Assembly: GCF_000148995.1 (NCBI RefSeq)
Contig: NZ_GL538353.1
Coordinates: forward strand, 806,001 to 870,000
Reading direction: 5' to 3'
DNA from: Listeria grayi DSM 20601
GTDB lineage: Bacteria > Bacillota > Bacilli > Lactobacillales > Listeriaceae
DNA length: 64,000 nt
Positions 18,486-34,270 of this stretch are shown here, in pieces. Under the pieces are notes generated by a model that was not told where the DNA came from, did no database searches, and saw only the letters and a program-made list of their open reading frames with translations. Each line of letters begins with the position of its first letter. Position 1 is the stretch's first letter. A program made the translations under genes and the position numbers.

Positions 18486-19517
18486 ATGGAAACGAACTAT
18501 TGGAAGCTTACAGATACCTCATCTAATGAGGAAATCTATCAAGCAGCCACTGACTTATTAAAAGCAGGCGAGTGTATCGCTTTTCCGACAGAAACAGTCT
18601 ACGGATTAGGAGCAGATGCCACGAATGAAGCAGCTGTGGATAAAATATATACCGCAAAAGGGAGACCCTCTGATAATCCACTAATTGTCCACATTGCACA
18701 CCTTGAACAACTGGAAAGCCTTGTAACAGATGTGCCCGATAAGGCTAAAGAACTGATCAAGCACTTTTGGCCAGGTCCTTTGACGATTATTTTGCCTTTA
18801 AAAGCAGGTAGCCTAGCAAAAAATGTAACAGCTGGATTGCAGAGTGTCGGGATCCGTATGCCTGAAAATGAGGTAGCTCATGACTTTTTAGCTTATTCCG
18901 GTCTGCCCTTAGCAGCTCCAAGTGCGAACAGTTCTGGCAGGCCAAGCCCTACTACCGCACAGCACGTGCAAGAAGATCTGACTGGCAAAATCGCTGGGAT
19001 TATTGATGGCGGGGATACTGGTGTCGGATTGGAGTCAACCGTGATCGACTGTACCGTCCCGATTCCAGCGATACTAAGACCAGGCGGCGTAACCCAAGAA
19101 GAGATCGAAGCCGTTATTGGTCAACTGGCATACACTGCTGTAACCAGCAAGGAAGCAGAAGCTCCCAAAGCGCCGGGAATGAAATACACACATTACGCTC
19201 CGCAAGCCCCGGTTTATTTAATAGAAGGAAGCAGTGCATATTGGATCAAGCAGATCGAAGCGGCAAAAGCACGAGGCGAAAAACCGGGACTGTTGATTTC
19301 GGAAAAACAGAAAGCAGTATTGCAACAAGACATTCCTGTTTACAGTACCGGTAATTCATTAGCAGAAGCAGCTACTCATTTATATGATGGTTTAAGAAGC
19401 TTTGATCATTTAGACGTCACGTGCATTTTCGCAGAAACATATCCACAAGCTGGCATCGGTGTCGCACTTATGAACCGATTGGAAAAAGCAGCAGGTGGAA
19501 AATATTTAACAGAATAG
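18486..19517 (+). CDS. tsaC: L-threonylcarbamoyladenylate synthase (Sua5/YrdC type)
   Basis: A 343-residue long-form enzyme, homologous to B. subtilis YwlC. It makes threonylcarbamoyl-AMP from threonine, bicarbonate and ATP for the t6A37 modification of ANN-decoding tRNAs. The YrdC domain fills the first 200 residues or so (AFPTETVYGLGADA, KGRPSDNPLIVH, SANSSGRPSPT) and a Sua5 C-terminal domain follows the linker at GMKYTHYAPQAP. AAAGGAG lies upstream of the ATG. ywlE follows closely. Confidence 0.93.
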   Translation: METNYWKLTDTSSNEEIYQAATDLLKAGECIAFPTETVYGLGADATNEAAVDKIYTAKGRPSDNPLIVHIAHLEQLESLVTDVPDKAKELIKHFWPGPLTIILPLKAGSLAKNVTAGLQSVGIRMPENEVAHDFLAYSGLPLAAPSANSSGRPSPTTAQHVQEDLTGKIAGIIDGGDTGVGLESTVIDCTVPIPAILRPGGVTQEEIEAVIGQLAYTAVTSKEAEAPKAPGMKYTHYAPQAPVYLIEGSSAYWIKQIEAAKARGEKPGLLISEKQKAVLQQDIPVYSTGNSLAEAATHLYDGLRSFDHLDVTCIFAETYPQAGIGVALMNRLEKAAGGKYLTE

Positions 19518-19534
19518 CTAAAGGAGAGAGTGCC

Positions 19535-19948
19535 GTGAATGTTTTATTTGTTTGTACAGGGAACACCTGCCGCAGTCCGATGGCAGAGAAGATACTGGCG
19601 AAAAAGCGACCGGAACTGAACGTTCAGTCAGCCGGAACACATGCCTTGCAAGGTCAACCGCTGGCGATGTCTGCGAAACAGTTGCTGCGAGAGCATGGCT
19701 TGAATGAAACACATTATGCCCAGCTTGTTTCCGAAGAACTGCTGGATTGGGCAGATGAGGTGTATACAATGACAGCTCAACAAGCAGAAGAATTACGTTA
19801 TCGCTATCCACTTGTAAAAAAGAACATCCAAAGCTTGCGCCCATCTAAAGCTATTGCTGATCCATACGGCCAGTCCATGGAGGCTTATCGAGCATGCTTT
19901 GCTGAACTTCAAGAAGCTATATCCGAACGTTTTGTTGAAAAAGAATAA
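19535..19948 (+). CDS. ywlE: Protein arginine phosphatase YwlE
   Basis: A 137-residue low-molecular-weight phosphatase-fold enzyme. The P-loop FVCTGNTCRSP is at the N-terminus; the threonine in CTGNTCR is the residue that in B. subtilis YwlE selects phosphoarginine over phosphotyrosine, and the general acid is in ADPYG. GTG 19535 is chosen over earlier in-frame starts because AAGGAGAG ends 6 bp upstream and the P-loop cysteine then falls at residue 7. Counterpart of the McsB arginine kinase system. Confidence 0.92.
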   Translation: MNVLFVCTGNTCRSPMAEKILAKKRPELNVQSAGTHALQGQPLAMSAKQLLREHGLNETHYAQLVSEELLDWADEVYTMTAQQAEELRYRYPLVKKNIQSLRPSKAIADPYGQSMEAYRACFAELQEAISERFVEKE

Positions 19949-20056
19949 AAATCATCGTATTTTCATAAAAAACACTTGCATTTATTAATGAGATAAGGGA
20001 TTATAAGGGTATTACGGAATTTTCTTTCAATTTAAAAAATGGATGGGGGCAGAGGA

Positions 20057-21298
20057 ATGGTTTATTTGCAAAAACAGGATAAAGAAGTATTTGATGCAAT
20101 AAAATTAGAACTTGGCAGACAGCGTAATAATATTGAGTTGATCGCTTCTGAGAATTTTGTCAGTGAACAAGTGATTGAAGCGATGGGATCAGTGCTTACG
20201 AACAAGTATGCAGAAGGTTATCCGGGAAAACGATATTATGGCGGTTGTGAATACGTCGATATCGTAGAAAATCTGGCGATCGATCGTGTCAAAAAATTGT
20301 TCGGTGCAGAATACGCAAATGTTCAGCCGCACTCCGGTGCTCAAGCAAACATGGCTGTTTATCAGGCTTCAATTAAACCGGGTGATGTTGTCTTGGGGAT
20401 GAACCTTTCTCATGGTGGTCATTTGACGCACGGAAGTCCTGTTAATTTCAGCGGACTATTATATAAATTTATCGAATATGGTGTTGATCCTGAAACAAAA
20501 TTGTTGGATTATGAGAAAGTGCGTGAATTAGCATTAGAACATAAACCAAAAATGATCGTTGCAGGTGCGAGTGCCTATCCACGTGCAATCGATTTTGCCA
20601 AATTCCGCGAGATCGCTGATGAAGTCGGGGCTTATCTCATGGTCGATATGGCACACATCGCAGGTCTAGTGGCAGCTGGACTCCATCAAAATCCTGTCCT
20701 ATATGCAGATTTCGTTACTTCTACTACACATAAAACACTTCGTGGTCCCCGTGGCGGCTTGATCCTTGCCAAAGCAGAGTGGGAAGCGAAACTAAATAAA
20801 GCCATTTTCCCAGGCATACAAGGCGGACCGCTTATGCACGTAATCGCTGCTAAGGCAGTGGCCTTCGGGGAAGCTCTCCAACCTGAATTTAAAACGTATG
20901 CAGAACAAATCATCAAGAATTCCCAAGCGTTAGCGAAGACATTGACAGAACAAGGCATTAGCGTCTTAACAGGCGGTTCCGACAATCACTTGCTGCTGAT
21001 CGATCTAAAACCGCTCGGCCTAACCGGCAAAGTAGCTGAAAAACGATTAGACGAAGTTGGCATCACTGTCAATAAAAATACGATCCCGTTTGAAACAGAG
21101 AGCCCATTTGTGACAAGTGGAATCCGAATCGGCGTAGCTGCAATCACTACCCGCGGCTTTGATGAAGCGGCAACAGCTAAGGTCGGAGAATTGATCGCAG
21201 AAGTGTTACATGATTCCGAAGATGAAGAAGTACTTGCCAAAGTGAAATCGGCAGTATCCGATTTGACAGCATCCTTCCCATTGTATCCGAGTTTATAA
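20057..21298 (+). CDS. glyA: Serine hydroxymethyltransferase
   Basis: A 413-residue PLP enzyme that interconverts serine and glycine with tetrahydrofolate, the main source of one-carbon units. The PLP lysine lies in [21 protein letters not shown] and [13 protein letters not shown] are conserved folate/PLP segments. ATG 20057 gives the family-typical start [12 protein letters not shown] and has GGGGG 8 bp upstream; the in-frame ATG 20039 would add six unusual residues. It has its own terminator. Confidence 0.95.
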   Translation: MVYLQKQDKEVFDAIKLELGRQRNNIELIASENFVSEQVIEAMGSVLTNKYAEGYPGKRYYGGCEYVDIVENLAIDRVKKLFGAEYANVQPHSGAQANMAVYQASIKPGDVVLGMNLSHGGHLTHGSPVNFSGLLYKFIEYGVDPETKLLDYEKVRELALEHKPKMIVAGASAYPRAIDFAKFREIADEVGAYLMVDMAHIAGLVAAGLHQNPVLYADFVTSTTHKTLRGPRGGLILAKAEWEAKLNKAIFPGIQGGPLMHVIAAKAVAFGEALQPEFKTYAEQIIKNSQALAKTLTEQGISVLTGGSDNHLLLIDLKPLGLTGKVAEKRLDEVGITVNKNTIPFETESPFVTSGIRIGVAAITTRGFDEAATAKVGELIAEVLHDSEDEEVLAKVKSAVSDLTASFPLYPSL

Positions 21299-21309
21299 AT
21301 CAAAAGAAA

Positions 21310-21344
21310 CAAAGACCTGCTTTTTAATTGAAAGCAGGTCTTTG
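21310..21344 (+). terminator. Perfect hairpin between glyA and upp
   Basis: CAAAGACCTGCTTT (21310-21323) pairs fully with AAAGCAGGTCTTTG (21331-21344). The flanks are not T-rich beyond the stem, so terminator strength is uncertain. Confidence 0.7.
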
Positions 21345-21373
21345 TCTAGAAAAGAATTAATTCCAAGAAAAAC

Positions 21374-21401
21374 TTGCAGATGTGTTATCTTCTGATACAA
21401 T
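21374..21401 (+). promoter_or_regulatory. Promoter of upp
   Basis: TTGCAG (21374-21379), 16 bp, TACAAT (21396-21401). Confidence 0.6.
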
Positions 21402-21442
21402 AAGAGAAGGAAATTTTTAGTAGAAGAAGGAGAGAGCGGAAA

Positions 21443-22072
21443 ATGTCAAATGTACACATTATCAATCACCCGTTAGTTCAACACAAATTAACCATCGTTC
21501 GAGATAAAAATACAGGAACAAAAGCTTTCCGAGAATTAGTTGACGAAATTGCAACGCTGATGGCTTACGAGATCACTCGCGATATGGAATTAGAAGATTT
21601 TGAAGTAGAAACACCGATCCAAAAAATGACAGCCAAAACATTGACCGGTAAAAAATTAGGCGTTGTTCCGATCTTACGCGCAGGTCTAGGTATGCAGGAC
21701 GGTATCTTAAAATTGATCCCAGCTGCTAAAGTAGGCCACGTAGGTTTATACCGCGATCACGACTCATTAGAACCAGTAGAATATTTCGTGAAACTTCCTT
21801 CTGATGTAGAAGAACGCTTATTCATTGTTGTAGATCCAATGCTTGCAACAGGCGGTTCCGCAATCATGGCGATCGACTGTCTGAAAAAACGCGGTGCTAA
21901 AAATATCAAATTCATGTGTTTAGTAGCAGCTCCAGAAGGCGTAGCGGCTTTAGAAAAAGCACATCCGGATGTAGACATCTACATTGCAGGATTAGATGAA
22001 AAATTGAACGAAGAAGGCTACATCGTACCCGGCTTGGGAGATGCAGGCGACCGTTTATTCGGCACAAAATAA
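21443..22072 (+). CDS. upp: Uracil phosphoribosyltransferase
   Basis: A 209-residue enzyme forming UMP from uracil and PRPP. The PRPP-binding loop is [12 protein letters not shown] and the uracil-binding C-terminus is [22 protein letters not shown] precedes the ATG. mnaA follows after 24 bp, so these two are probably cotranscribed, as in L. monocytogenes. Confidence 0.95.
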   Translation: MSNVHIINHPLVQHKLTIVRDKNTGTKAFRELVDEIATLMAYEITRDMELEDFEVETPIQKMTAKTLTGKKLGVVPILRAGLGMQDGILKLIPAAKVGHVGLYRDHDSLEPVEYFVKLPSDVEERLFIVVDPMLATGGSAIMAIDCLKKRGAKNIKFMCLVAAPEGVAALEKAHPDVDIYIAGLDEKLNEEGYIVPGLGDAGDRLFGTK

Positions 22073-22096
22073 GAGGAAAAAAAGAGGGAGCTTTTA

Positions 22097-23236
22097 ATGA
22101 CGAAAATAAAGGTAATGAGTGTGTTTGGTACAAGACCAGAAGCTATCAAAATGGCGCCGTTAGCCATTGAACTACAAAAACAATCCGATGTCTTTGATTC
22201 AAAAGTTGTCATTACTGCACAGCATCGTGAAATGCTAGACCAAGTTTTGGATATTTTTAGTGTGGTCCCAGATGTGGATCTGAATATCATGAAAGCTGGT
22301 CAAACATTAGCAGATATTACGTCACGCGTTTTAAACGGTTTAACAGAAGCGATTCGGGAATATCAACCAGATATTATCCTGGTCCATGGGGATACTACCA
22401 CTAGTTTTGCAGCTGGACTAGCAGCATTTTACGAGCAAAAAAGTGTTGGGCACGTAGAAGCAGGACTGCGCACGTGGAATAAATATTCTCCTTTCCCAGA
22501 AGAAATGAATCGTCAATTGACAGGTGTGATAGCGGACTTGCATTTTGCACCAACGCTACAAGCTAAAAACAACTTGCTTGCAGAAGGGAAAAATAACGAA
22601 AGCATCTATATCACGGGCAATACTGCGATCGATGCTTTGAAGACAACGGTCAAAGAAGATTATCACCATCCGATCTTAAACAACCTTGGCGATAATCGTT
22701 TGATCCTAATGACAGCACATCGTCGAGAAAATCTTGGCGCTCCGATGCAAGGAATGTTTGAAGCGGTTCGGCAAATCGTGGAAGATCGTCCTGACGTGGA
22801 ATTAGTCTATCCAATGCACTTGAATCCGGCTGTACGTGAAAAGGCGTTGAAGGTACTCGGCGACCATCCCCGTATCCATCTGATCGAACCATTGGATGCG
22901 ATCGATTTCCACAATTTCTTAAAACGCGCTTATTTAGTCTTTACCGATTCCGGCGGCGTACAAGAAGAAGCGCCAGGAATGGGAACTCCGGTACTGGTTC
23001 TTCGCGATACGACCGAACGGCCAGAAGGCGTTGAGGCTGGAACTTTGAAATTGATCGGTACGGCAAAAGAATCGTTATATAAGGAAGCCTTGGAATTATT
23101 GGATGATCCAGCAGCTTACGAGGCGATGGCAAAAGCCAGCAATCCGTATGGTGATGGCGAAGCAGCGAAAAGAATCTTGGCAGCGATCCGTAGTTATTTT
23201 GAAAACACGGAAAAACCGACAGATTTTACTGTATAA
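22097..23236 (+). CDS. mnaA: UDP-N-acetylglucosamine 2-epimerase (non-hydrolysing)
   Basis: A 379-residue GT-B fold epimerase (WecB/MnaA) that makes UDP-ManNAc from UDP-GlcNAc. Conserved segments are FGTRPEAIKMAPL, VHGDTTTSFA, HVEAGLRTW, PFPEEMNRQLTG and TDSGGVQEEAPG. UDP-ManNAc is the donor for TagA (35716), which builds the wall teichoic acid linkage unit together with TagO (37590), so three steps of one pathway are spread over this window. A terminator follows. Confidence 0.93.
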   Translation: MTKIKVMSVFGTRPEAIKMAPLAIELQKQSDVFDSKVVITAQHREMLDQVLDIFSVVPDVDLNIMKAGQTLADITSRVLNGLTEAIREYQPDIILVHGDTTTSFAAGLAAFYEQKSVGHVEAGLRTWNKYSPFPEEMNRQLTGVIADLHFAPTLQAKNNLLAEGKNNESIYITGNTAIDALKTTVKEDYHHPILNNLGDNRLILMTAHRRENLGAPMQGMFEAVRQIVEDRPDVELVYPMHLNPAVREKALKVLGDHPRIHLIEPLDAIDFHNFLKRAYLVFTDSGGVQEEAPGMGTPVLVLRDTTERPEGVEAGTLKLIGTAKESLYKEALELLDDPAAYEAMAKASNPYGDGEAAKRILAAIRSYFENTEKPTDFTV

Positions 23237-23242
23237 ATAGAG

Positions 23243-23278
23243 GAAAAAGAGCTAGAAAAATCGGCTCTTTTTCTTTAT
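23243..23278 (+). terminator. Terminator after mnaA
   Basis: GAAAAAGAGC pairs perfectly with GCTCTTTTTC around a 11-nt loop, with more T residues after it. Confidence 0.8.
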
Positions 23279-23682
23279 TTATCAATGTAAGCGGATAAAT
23301 ATTACATATTCGTTACAAGACACGATTTCACTAGAGCTTTTCCGTAACATGTGATAAGATTTACAATGTTATTGATAGCAGAGCCCAAAAAGTGCTTCTT
23401 GCATAAGCATTTTTTCCGTTCTTTTGCATTGGAAAAGAACTTGATTGCTTGGAAAACAAATACAAGTCTTTTACCAATCTGGTGAAGGACTTTTTTTATT
23501 TTGTTTTGTGAGAAATCAAACGTGATTTCATGATCATTTGGAGGTGTTGTAGGTTTTTCATTAAGGTATTTGGAACGTCGTTTTAAAATTGTTAAATATT
23601 AGCGATTTTTCTAACAATTGTTTTGTAGAAGGTCTTAATTATGTTACTATTAACATGAGGTTGAGTAATTTGTGAAAGCGTA
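23279..23682. other. Long gene-free stretch upstream of the atp promoter
   Basis: No plausible coding sequence is seen in this AT-rich stretch. It contains three hairpins in 23390-23497 (described as a possible small RNA) and then about 180 bp without recognisable structure before the atp promoter. Confidence 0.6.
23362..23497 (+). ncRNA. Possible small RNA with three hairpins
   Basis: A -10-like TACAAT (23362-23367) is followed by three successive hairpins: TGCTT/AAGCA (about 23393-23409), the perfect GTTCTTTT/AAAAGAAC (23418-23440), and AAGTCTTTTACC (23464-23475) with GGTGAAGGACTT (23481-23492) ending in seven T residues, a strong terminator. No gene upstream needs this terminator, because mnaA already has one. 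The -35 is poor. The transcript and its function are inferred only. Confidence 0.4.
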
Positions 23683-23711
23683 TTGACTTTTCTTCTAGCC
23701 CTGTGTATGCT
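23683..23711 (+). promoter_or_regulatory. Promoter of the atp operon
   Basis: TTGACT (23683-23688), 17 bp, TATGCT (23706-23711). It leaves a leader of about 140 nt before atpI, with a small CTCTGT/ACAGAG hairpin. Confidence 0.65.
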
Positions 23712-23856
23712 TAAAAATGACACGCTGATAAGGCTTTCAGACGTGGCGGAAAAAGGGTTAAGGGGAAGGAATGTATTTATTTTCACAATGTTGCCCTCTA
23801 GTCTCTGTTTCTTATAGACAGAGTGCTATTTTAAGGCAGAAAGGATTGCATCCAAC

Positions 23857-24255
23857 ATGTTAGAGTCACTGATCGGCATGTATCAACGACACGAAAAATA
23901 TCTTGCTGCTTTCATTGGTGCCTGTCTATTAGGCTGGTTCTTCACTCCCTATGTGCACATATTTCTAGGACTTAAATTGGGGCTTATCGTAGGTTGGTTT
24001 AATTACTGGCTGCTTATGAGAAGAACTCATGCAATGACAAAGGCGCTTGCAGAGAACAAGCCGTTCTACGGAATGGGAACGATTGCTAGAATAGGTAGTG
24101 TTATCCTTGCAACTATAATTGCGACAAAACTTCCTGAGTATTTTCATATATATAGTACGCTGCTTGGCGTAGGGTTAGTGTATGTGATTACATTTCTAGA
24201 TTTTATTGTTTATTCCTTATACCGTAGAAAAAAGTTTGCAAAAAGAGAGGGGTGA
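23857..24255 (+). CDS. atpI: ATP synthase protein I (assembly factor)
   Basis: A 132-residue protein with four transmembrane segments at the head of the atp operon. It matches AtpI by position, size and topology (LKLGLIVGWFNYWLLMRRT and VLATIIATKLPEYF are hydrophobic helices separated by short loops). AtpI proteins help c-ring assembly or magnesium supply; sequence conservation is low. The ATG has only a weak AAAGG site at a long spacing, fitting low expression compared with the other atp genes. Confidence 0.85.
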   Translation: MLESLIGMYQRHEKYLAAFIGACLLGWFFTPYVHIFLGLKLGLIVGWFNYWLLMRRTHAMTKALAENKPFYGMGTIARIGSVILATIIATKLPEYFHIYSTLLGVGLVYVITFLDFIVYSLYRRKKFAKREG

Positions 24256-24978
<723 letters not shown>

Positions 24979-25013
24979 TTAAAAACTTATTGAACCAGTC
25001 ATTCTTAAAATAA

Positions 25014-25265
<252 letters not shown>

Positions 25266-25292
25266 TCATAGAATCTTGTCTGAGTAGTTTAA

Positions 25293-26368
<1,076 letters not shown>

Positions 26369-26379
26369 TTCCCGTTTAA

Positions 26380-27909
<1,530 letters not shown>

Positions 27910-27937
27910 ATAATTTCAAACCAATCAAAGGTGGTGA

Positions 27938-28813
<876 letters not shown>

Positions 28814-28841
28814 CCTGTTCCAGCGATTTTCGGTTAAGTAA

Positions 28842-30281
<1,440 letters not shown>

Positions 30282-30284
30282 TAA

Positions 30285-30707
<423 letters not shown>

Positions 30708-30712
30708 AAACC

Positions 30713-30745
30713 AAACTCTCTGTCGTAAAGATGGAGAGTTTTTTC
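30713..30745 (+). terminator. Terminator of the atp operon
   Basis: AAACTCTC pairs with GAGAGTTT, extended by partial pairing in the loop, then six T residues. Confidence 0.8.
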
Positions 30746-30769
30746 TTCATTAAAAGGAAGGAGACTAAA

Positions 30770-31006
30770 ATGTATAATATTATTATGGAGCAACCCATCA
30801 CGATCATCATCTCGCATCTACTTTTCACCGTGATTGCTTTTTGGGCATTACAAGCGATCCAATACGAAAAATGGCTGAAAAAAAATCATGTCATGCAAGC
30901 AAGATTGCTTTTCGTACTGCTTTCCGTGGCGATCGGTTATACAGTCAGCAAGTTTTTTCTCGAATATCTTGCCGCTTCGAAACAGCTCGTGAATTTATTT
31001 TCTTAA
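30770..31006 (+). CDS. DUF1146 small membrane protein (YwzB-like)
   Basis: A 78-residue protein with two transmembrane helices (TIIISHLLFTVIAFWALQAI and RLLFVLLSVAIGYTVSKFF) and the WLKKNH linker. Size, topology and place between atpC and murA match the DUF1146/YwzB family. ATG 30770 has AAGGAAGGAG upstream; the frame is open to 30731 but that ATG overlaps the terminator hairpin. Function unknown. Confidence 0.8.
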   Translation: MYNIIMEQPITIIISHLLFTVIAFWALQAIQYEKWLKKNHVMQARLLFVLLSVAIGYTVSKFFLEYLAASKQLVNLFS

Positions 31007-31204
31007 CAAAATATGTCGAAAAGATGTTAAATGTTACAATTGTTACTAAAGGCCTAATTTTCTACTGTGGCCAATAATATTTGCCAAAATCTTCAAGGTA
31101 ATTAACTTTTTCCTAGGTAATTTAGCATGATTTTCATGGAAAACAGTTTAATTTCTTACATTCTGTGTATACTTATAGAAGTAATTCTAGTAGTCTTTTT
31201 TCGG
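31007..31204. other. AT-rich gene-free region upstream of murA
   Basis: The gene-free gap runs to the murA start at 31327. I see no coding sequence. A GGCC-based small hairpin lies near 31050-31071; otherwise the stretch holds only the murA promoter at 31205-31234 and its leader. Confidence 0.5.
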
Positions 31205-31234
31205 TTGAAATGTTATAGTAAAAAATGGTAGAAT
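31205..31234 (+). promoter_or_regulatory. Promoter of murA
   Basis: TTGAAA (31205-31210), 18 bp, TAGAAT (31229-31234), giving a leader of about 85 nt. Confidence 0.6.
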
Positions 31235-31326
31235 GATTTGGATATTATTAATTATATGAACTAAATAAAGTAAATGAGAATAAATAATAATTGATTGATG
31301 TTATCAGTAACACGGAGGGGTTAGTT

Positions 31327-32622
31327 TTGGAAAAAATTATTGTTCGCGGAGGAAAACAATTAAACGGTACCGTTAAGGTCGAAGGTGCAAAAAATGCTGT
31401 TCTTCCAATTATTGCTGCAACTTTACTGGCGAGCAAAGGCAAAAGCAAATTAGATAATGTACCTAGTTTATCAGATGTCTATACGATTAATGAAGTATTG
31501 AAGTATTTAAACGCAGATGTGCAATTTGAAGATGGACAAGTTACTGTAGATGCAAGCGGGGCGATCACTTCTGATGCACCGTTTGAGTATGTGCGTAAAA
31601 TGCGGGCGTCTGTTGTTGTAATGGGGCCTTTGTTGGCTCGAACTGGTTCTGCTAAAGTGGCATTGCCAGGCGGATGTGCGATTGGTTCGCGCCCGGTAGA
31701 TCTTCATTTGAAGGGCTTTGAAGCAATGGGAGCTGTCGTGAACATTGAAAATGGCTATATTGAAGCAACTGCTGAAAAATTGACAGGTGCAAAAATTTAC
31801 TTAGATTTTCCTAGTGTAGGAGCAACTCAAAATATCATGATGGCAGCGACACTTGCAGAAGGTACAACTGTTATCGAAAACGTAGCACGTGAACCAGAGA
31901 TTGTTGACTTGGCTAACTTCTTGAATCAAATGGGTGCACGCGTTATTGGTGCTGGTACGGAAGTTATCCGTATTGAGGGCGTGAAAGAACTAGTAGCAAC
32001 TGAACATAATATTATTCCTGACCGTATTGAAGTAGGAACATTCATGATCGCTGCTGCAATCGCTGGCGGTAATGTTCTGATTGAAGATGCAGTGCCAGAA
32101 CATATTAGTTCCGTTATTGCAAAGCTTGAAGAAATGGGCGTTCAAATCATCGAGGAAGATAAAGGGATCCGTGTTATAGCTCCAGAAAAACTAAAAGCTG
32201 TTGACGTGAAAACAATGCCTCACCCAGGTTTCCCTACTGATATGCAAGCACAAATGACAATTATCCAAATGCTTAGTGAAGGTACAAGCCTAATGACAGA
32301 AACGGTTTTTGAAAATCGCTTTATGCATGTGGAAGAAATGCGCCGCATGAATGCTGACATGAAAATCGAAGGCCATTCGGTTATTATTTCTGGACCTGCA
32401 AAACTTCAAGGAGCTGAAGTTGCTGCAACAGATTTACGTGCAGCGGCTGCACTTATCCTTGCAGGACTTGTAGCTGAAGGATATACACAAGTGACAGAAT
32501 TGAAATACTTAGATCGTGGTTACTTCAATTTCCACAAAAAACTTCAAGCGCTTGGTGCTGACATCGAACGTGTAGATGATGAAGTTTTAAAAACTCAACC
32601 AATTGCCTCTCTATTTGAATAA
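31327..32622 (+). CDS. murA: UDP-N-acetylglucosamine 1-carboxyvinyltransferase
   Basis: A 431-residue enolpyruvyl transferase, paralogue of murZ at 4017. The start TTG 31327 gives the standard N-terminus MEKIIVRGG and lies 7 bp after GGAGGGG; the frame is open to 31291 but without a ribosome site. The catalytic cysteine is at about residue 117 in [15 protein letters not shown], the same position as in murZ. Its place directly upstream of mbl matches B. subtilis murAA, so this is probably the main copy. Confidence 0.94.
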   Translation: MEKIIVRGGKQLNGTVKVEGAKNAVLPIIAATLLASKGKSKLDNVPSLSDVYTINEVLKYLNADVQFEDGQVTVDASGAITSDAPFEYVRKMRASVVVMGPLLARTGSAKVALPGGCAIGSRPVDLHLKGFEAMGAVVNIENGYIEATAEKLTGAKIYLDFPSVGATQNIMMAATLAEGTTVIENVAREPEIVDLANFLNQMGARVIGAGTEVIRIEGVKELVATEHNIIPDRIEVGTFMIAAAIAGGNVLIEDAVPEHISSVIAKLEEMGVQIIEEDKGIRVIAPEKLKAVDVKTMPHPGFPTDMQAQMTIIQMLSEGTSLMTETVFENRFMHVEEMRRMNADMKIEGHSVIISGPAKLQGAEVAATDLRAAAALILAGLVAEGYTQVTELKYLDRGYFNFHKKLQALGADIERVDDEVLKTQPIASLFE

Positions 32623-32632
32623 TTAATATCCG

Positions 32633-32668
32633 ACACCTCGTCAAATAATTTTGACGGGGTGTTTTTTT
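32633..32668 (+). terminator. Terminator of murA
   Basis: ACACCTCGTCAAA pairs with TTTGACGGGGTGT (one T-G pair), followed by seven T residues. Confidence 0.85.
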
Positions 32669-32700
32669 ATGAAAAAGCTTTCCTAACGTTGTTTGATTTG

Positions 32701-32709
32701 TGCTATAAT
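32701..32709 (+). promoter_or_regulatory. Extended -10 promoter of mbl-fabZ
   Basis: TGCTATAAT provides a TG-extended perfect -10 (32704-32709). No good -35 at 17 bp. Confidence 0.5.
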
Positions 32710-32768
32710 TCAAAAGAAGCGTGTAAATAAAAAGATAAATACATATTAAGAGAGGAGTTAATGGATAG

Positions 32769-33767
32769 ATGGCAAAAGATGTCGGCATAGATTTAGGAAC
32801 AGCAAACGTATTGATCCATGTTAAGGGAAAAGGTATTGTGATTAATGAACCATCTGTAGTAGCAGTAAACAATAAAACGGGTGCAGTTTTAGCCGTTGGT
32901 ACTGAAGCAAGAAATATGGTAGGGAGAACACCTGGAGATATTACTGCGATTCGACCAATGAAAGACGGTGTGATTGCAGATTTTGATATTGTACAAGAGA
33001 TGCTGCGTTTCTTCATTACAAAGCTTAACTTGCGTACCTTTTTTTCAAAACCGAGAATTTTGATCTGCTGCCCTACGAATATCACGACGGTAGAGCAAAA
33101 TGCGATTAGAGAAGTAGCAATGAAAAGCGGTGGGAAGCAAATTTTCCTTGAAGAAGAACCAAAAGTCGCAGCGATCGGTGCAGGCATGGATATTTATGAA
33201 CCAAGCGGCAACATGGTCATCGATATTGGCGGTGGGACGGCGGATATTGCGGTCCTTTCTATGGGAGACATCGTAACAAGTCAATCCGTAAAAGTAGCCG
33301 GTAACGTATGGGACAACGATATTCTTCAGTACGTGAAGCGTAAATACAATTTATTGATTGGTGAAAGAACTTCTGAAAACATTAAAATTCAAATTGGGAC
33401 AGCTTTTAAAGGGAACAAGCAGGAACAATTAGAGATTCGCGGTAGAGATCTATTAAGCGGTTTGCCAAAAACGATCACTATCCAAAGTGAAGAAGTGGAA
33501 GAAGCGATCCATGATTCCTTACAGATCATTGTTCAAGCGGCGAAACAAGTGCTCGAACAAACACCACCAGAATTATCTGCGGATATTATTGACCGCGGTA
33601 TCATCATGACAGGTGGAGGCTCATTGCTGGACGGTTTAGACTTATTGCTGGCAGAACAATTGAAGGTTCCTGTTTTAGTAACAGAAAGTCCTTTAGATGT
33701 TGTGGCGCTTGGAACAGGTATTTTACTAGATGCTCTTTCTAAAAAGAAAGGGACAAGTAAATTCTAA
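32769..33767 (+). CDS. mbl: MreB-like actin homologue Mbl
   Basis: A 332-residue bacterial actin that guides lateral cell-wall synthesis from the inner membrane surface. Phosphate-binding motifs GIDLGTANVLIHVKGKG (N-terminal) and VIDIGGGTADIAVLSMG (centre), and the adenosine motif IIMTGGGSLLDG (C-terminal) are intact. Pairing with fabZ and the murA neighbour matches B. subtilis mbl. Sporulation genes that lie between murAA and mbl in B. subtilis are missing here. Confidence 0.9.
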   Translation: MAKDVGIDLGTANVLIHVKGKGIVINEPSVVAVNNKTGAVLAVGTEARNMVGRTPGDITAIRPMKDGVIADFDIVQEMLRFFITKLNLRTFFSKPRILICCPTNITTVEQNAIREVAMKSGGKQIFLEEEPKVAAIGAGMDIYEPSGNMVIDIGGGTADIAVLSMGDIVTSQSVKVAGNVWDNDILQYVKRKYNLLIGERTSENIKIQIGTAFKGNKQEQLEIRGRDLLSGLPKTITIQSEEVEEAIHDSLQIIVQAAKQVLEQTPPELSADIIDRGIIMTGGGSLLDGLDLLLAEQLKVPVLVTESPLDVVALGTGILLDALSKKKGTSKF

Positions 33768-33788
33768 GTAATAAGGAGGAAATCGTTC

Positions 33789-34223
33789 ATGCTTGATATT
33801 AAAGAAATCAAAAAAATATTGCCTCACCGCTATCCTTTTTTATTGATCGATAGAGTAATTGAAGTAGAGGCTGGTAAAAAAGTCAAAGCAATCAAAAATG
33901 TCACCGCGAACGAAGAGTTCTTCAATGGACATTTCCCGGATTATCCGGTTATGCCTGGTGTTTTGATCGTAGAAGCATTAGCACAAGCTAGTGGGATCGC
34001 GATGCTAGGAGCTGATGGCAATGAAAATAAAATCGGTTTATTTGCCGGCATTGATGGTTGCCGTTTTAAACGCCAAGTTATTCCAGGAGATCAGCTGGTT
34101 TTAGAATCAGAAATCACTAGAATGCGCGGTGCTATTGCAAAAGCAAAAGTGAAAGCAACGGTGGAAGATGAGATCGTCTGTGAAGCAGAAATTATGTTTG
34201 CTTTATCGGATGTACCTGAATAA
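33789..34223 (+). CDS. fabZ: 3-hydroxyacyl-ACP dehydratase FabZ
   Basis: A 144-residue hot-dog-fold dehydratase of fatty acid elongation. The catalytic His is in [13 protein letters not shown] and the Glu in [26 protein letters not shown] precedes the ATG and only 21 bp separate it from mbl, so it is probably cotranscribed with mbl. Confidence 0.95.
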   Translation: MLDIKEIKKILPHRYPFLLIDRVIEVEAGKKVKAIKNVTANEEFFNGHFPDYPVMPGVLIVEALAQASGIAMLGADGNENKIGLFAGIDGCRFKRQVIPGDQLVLESEITRMRGAIAKAKVKATVEDEIVCEAEIMFALSDVPE

Positions 34224-34233
34224 ATGAGAAAAA

Positions 34234-34270
34234 AAGAGCTTGCTTGTGAAAATGAGTAGGTTCTTTTTTT
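34234..34270 (+). terminator. Terminator of mbl-fabZ
   Basis: AAGAGCTTGCT pairs with AGTAGGTTCTT including several G-T pairs, followed by a T-run. Confidence 0.65.

Noticed and set aside
23673-23686. Catabolite (cre)-like sequence TGAAAGCGTATTGA over the atp promoter -35
   Set aside because: Two mismatches at conserved positions of the cre consensus; too weak to call.
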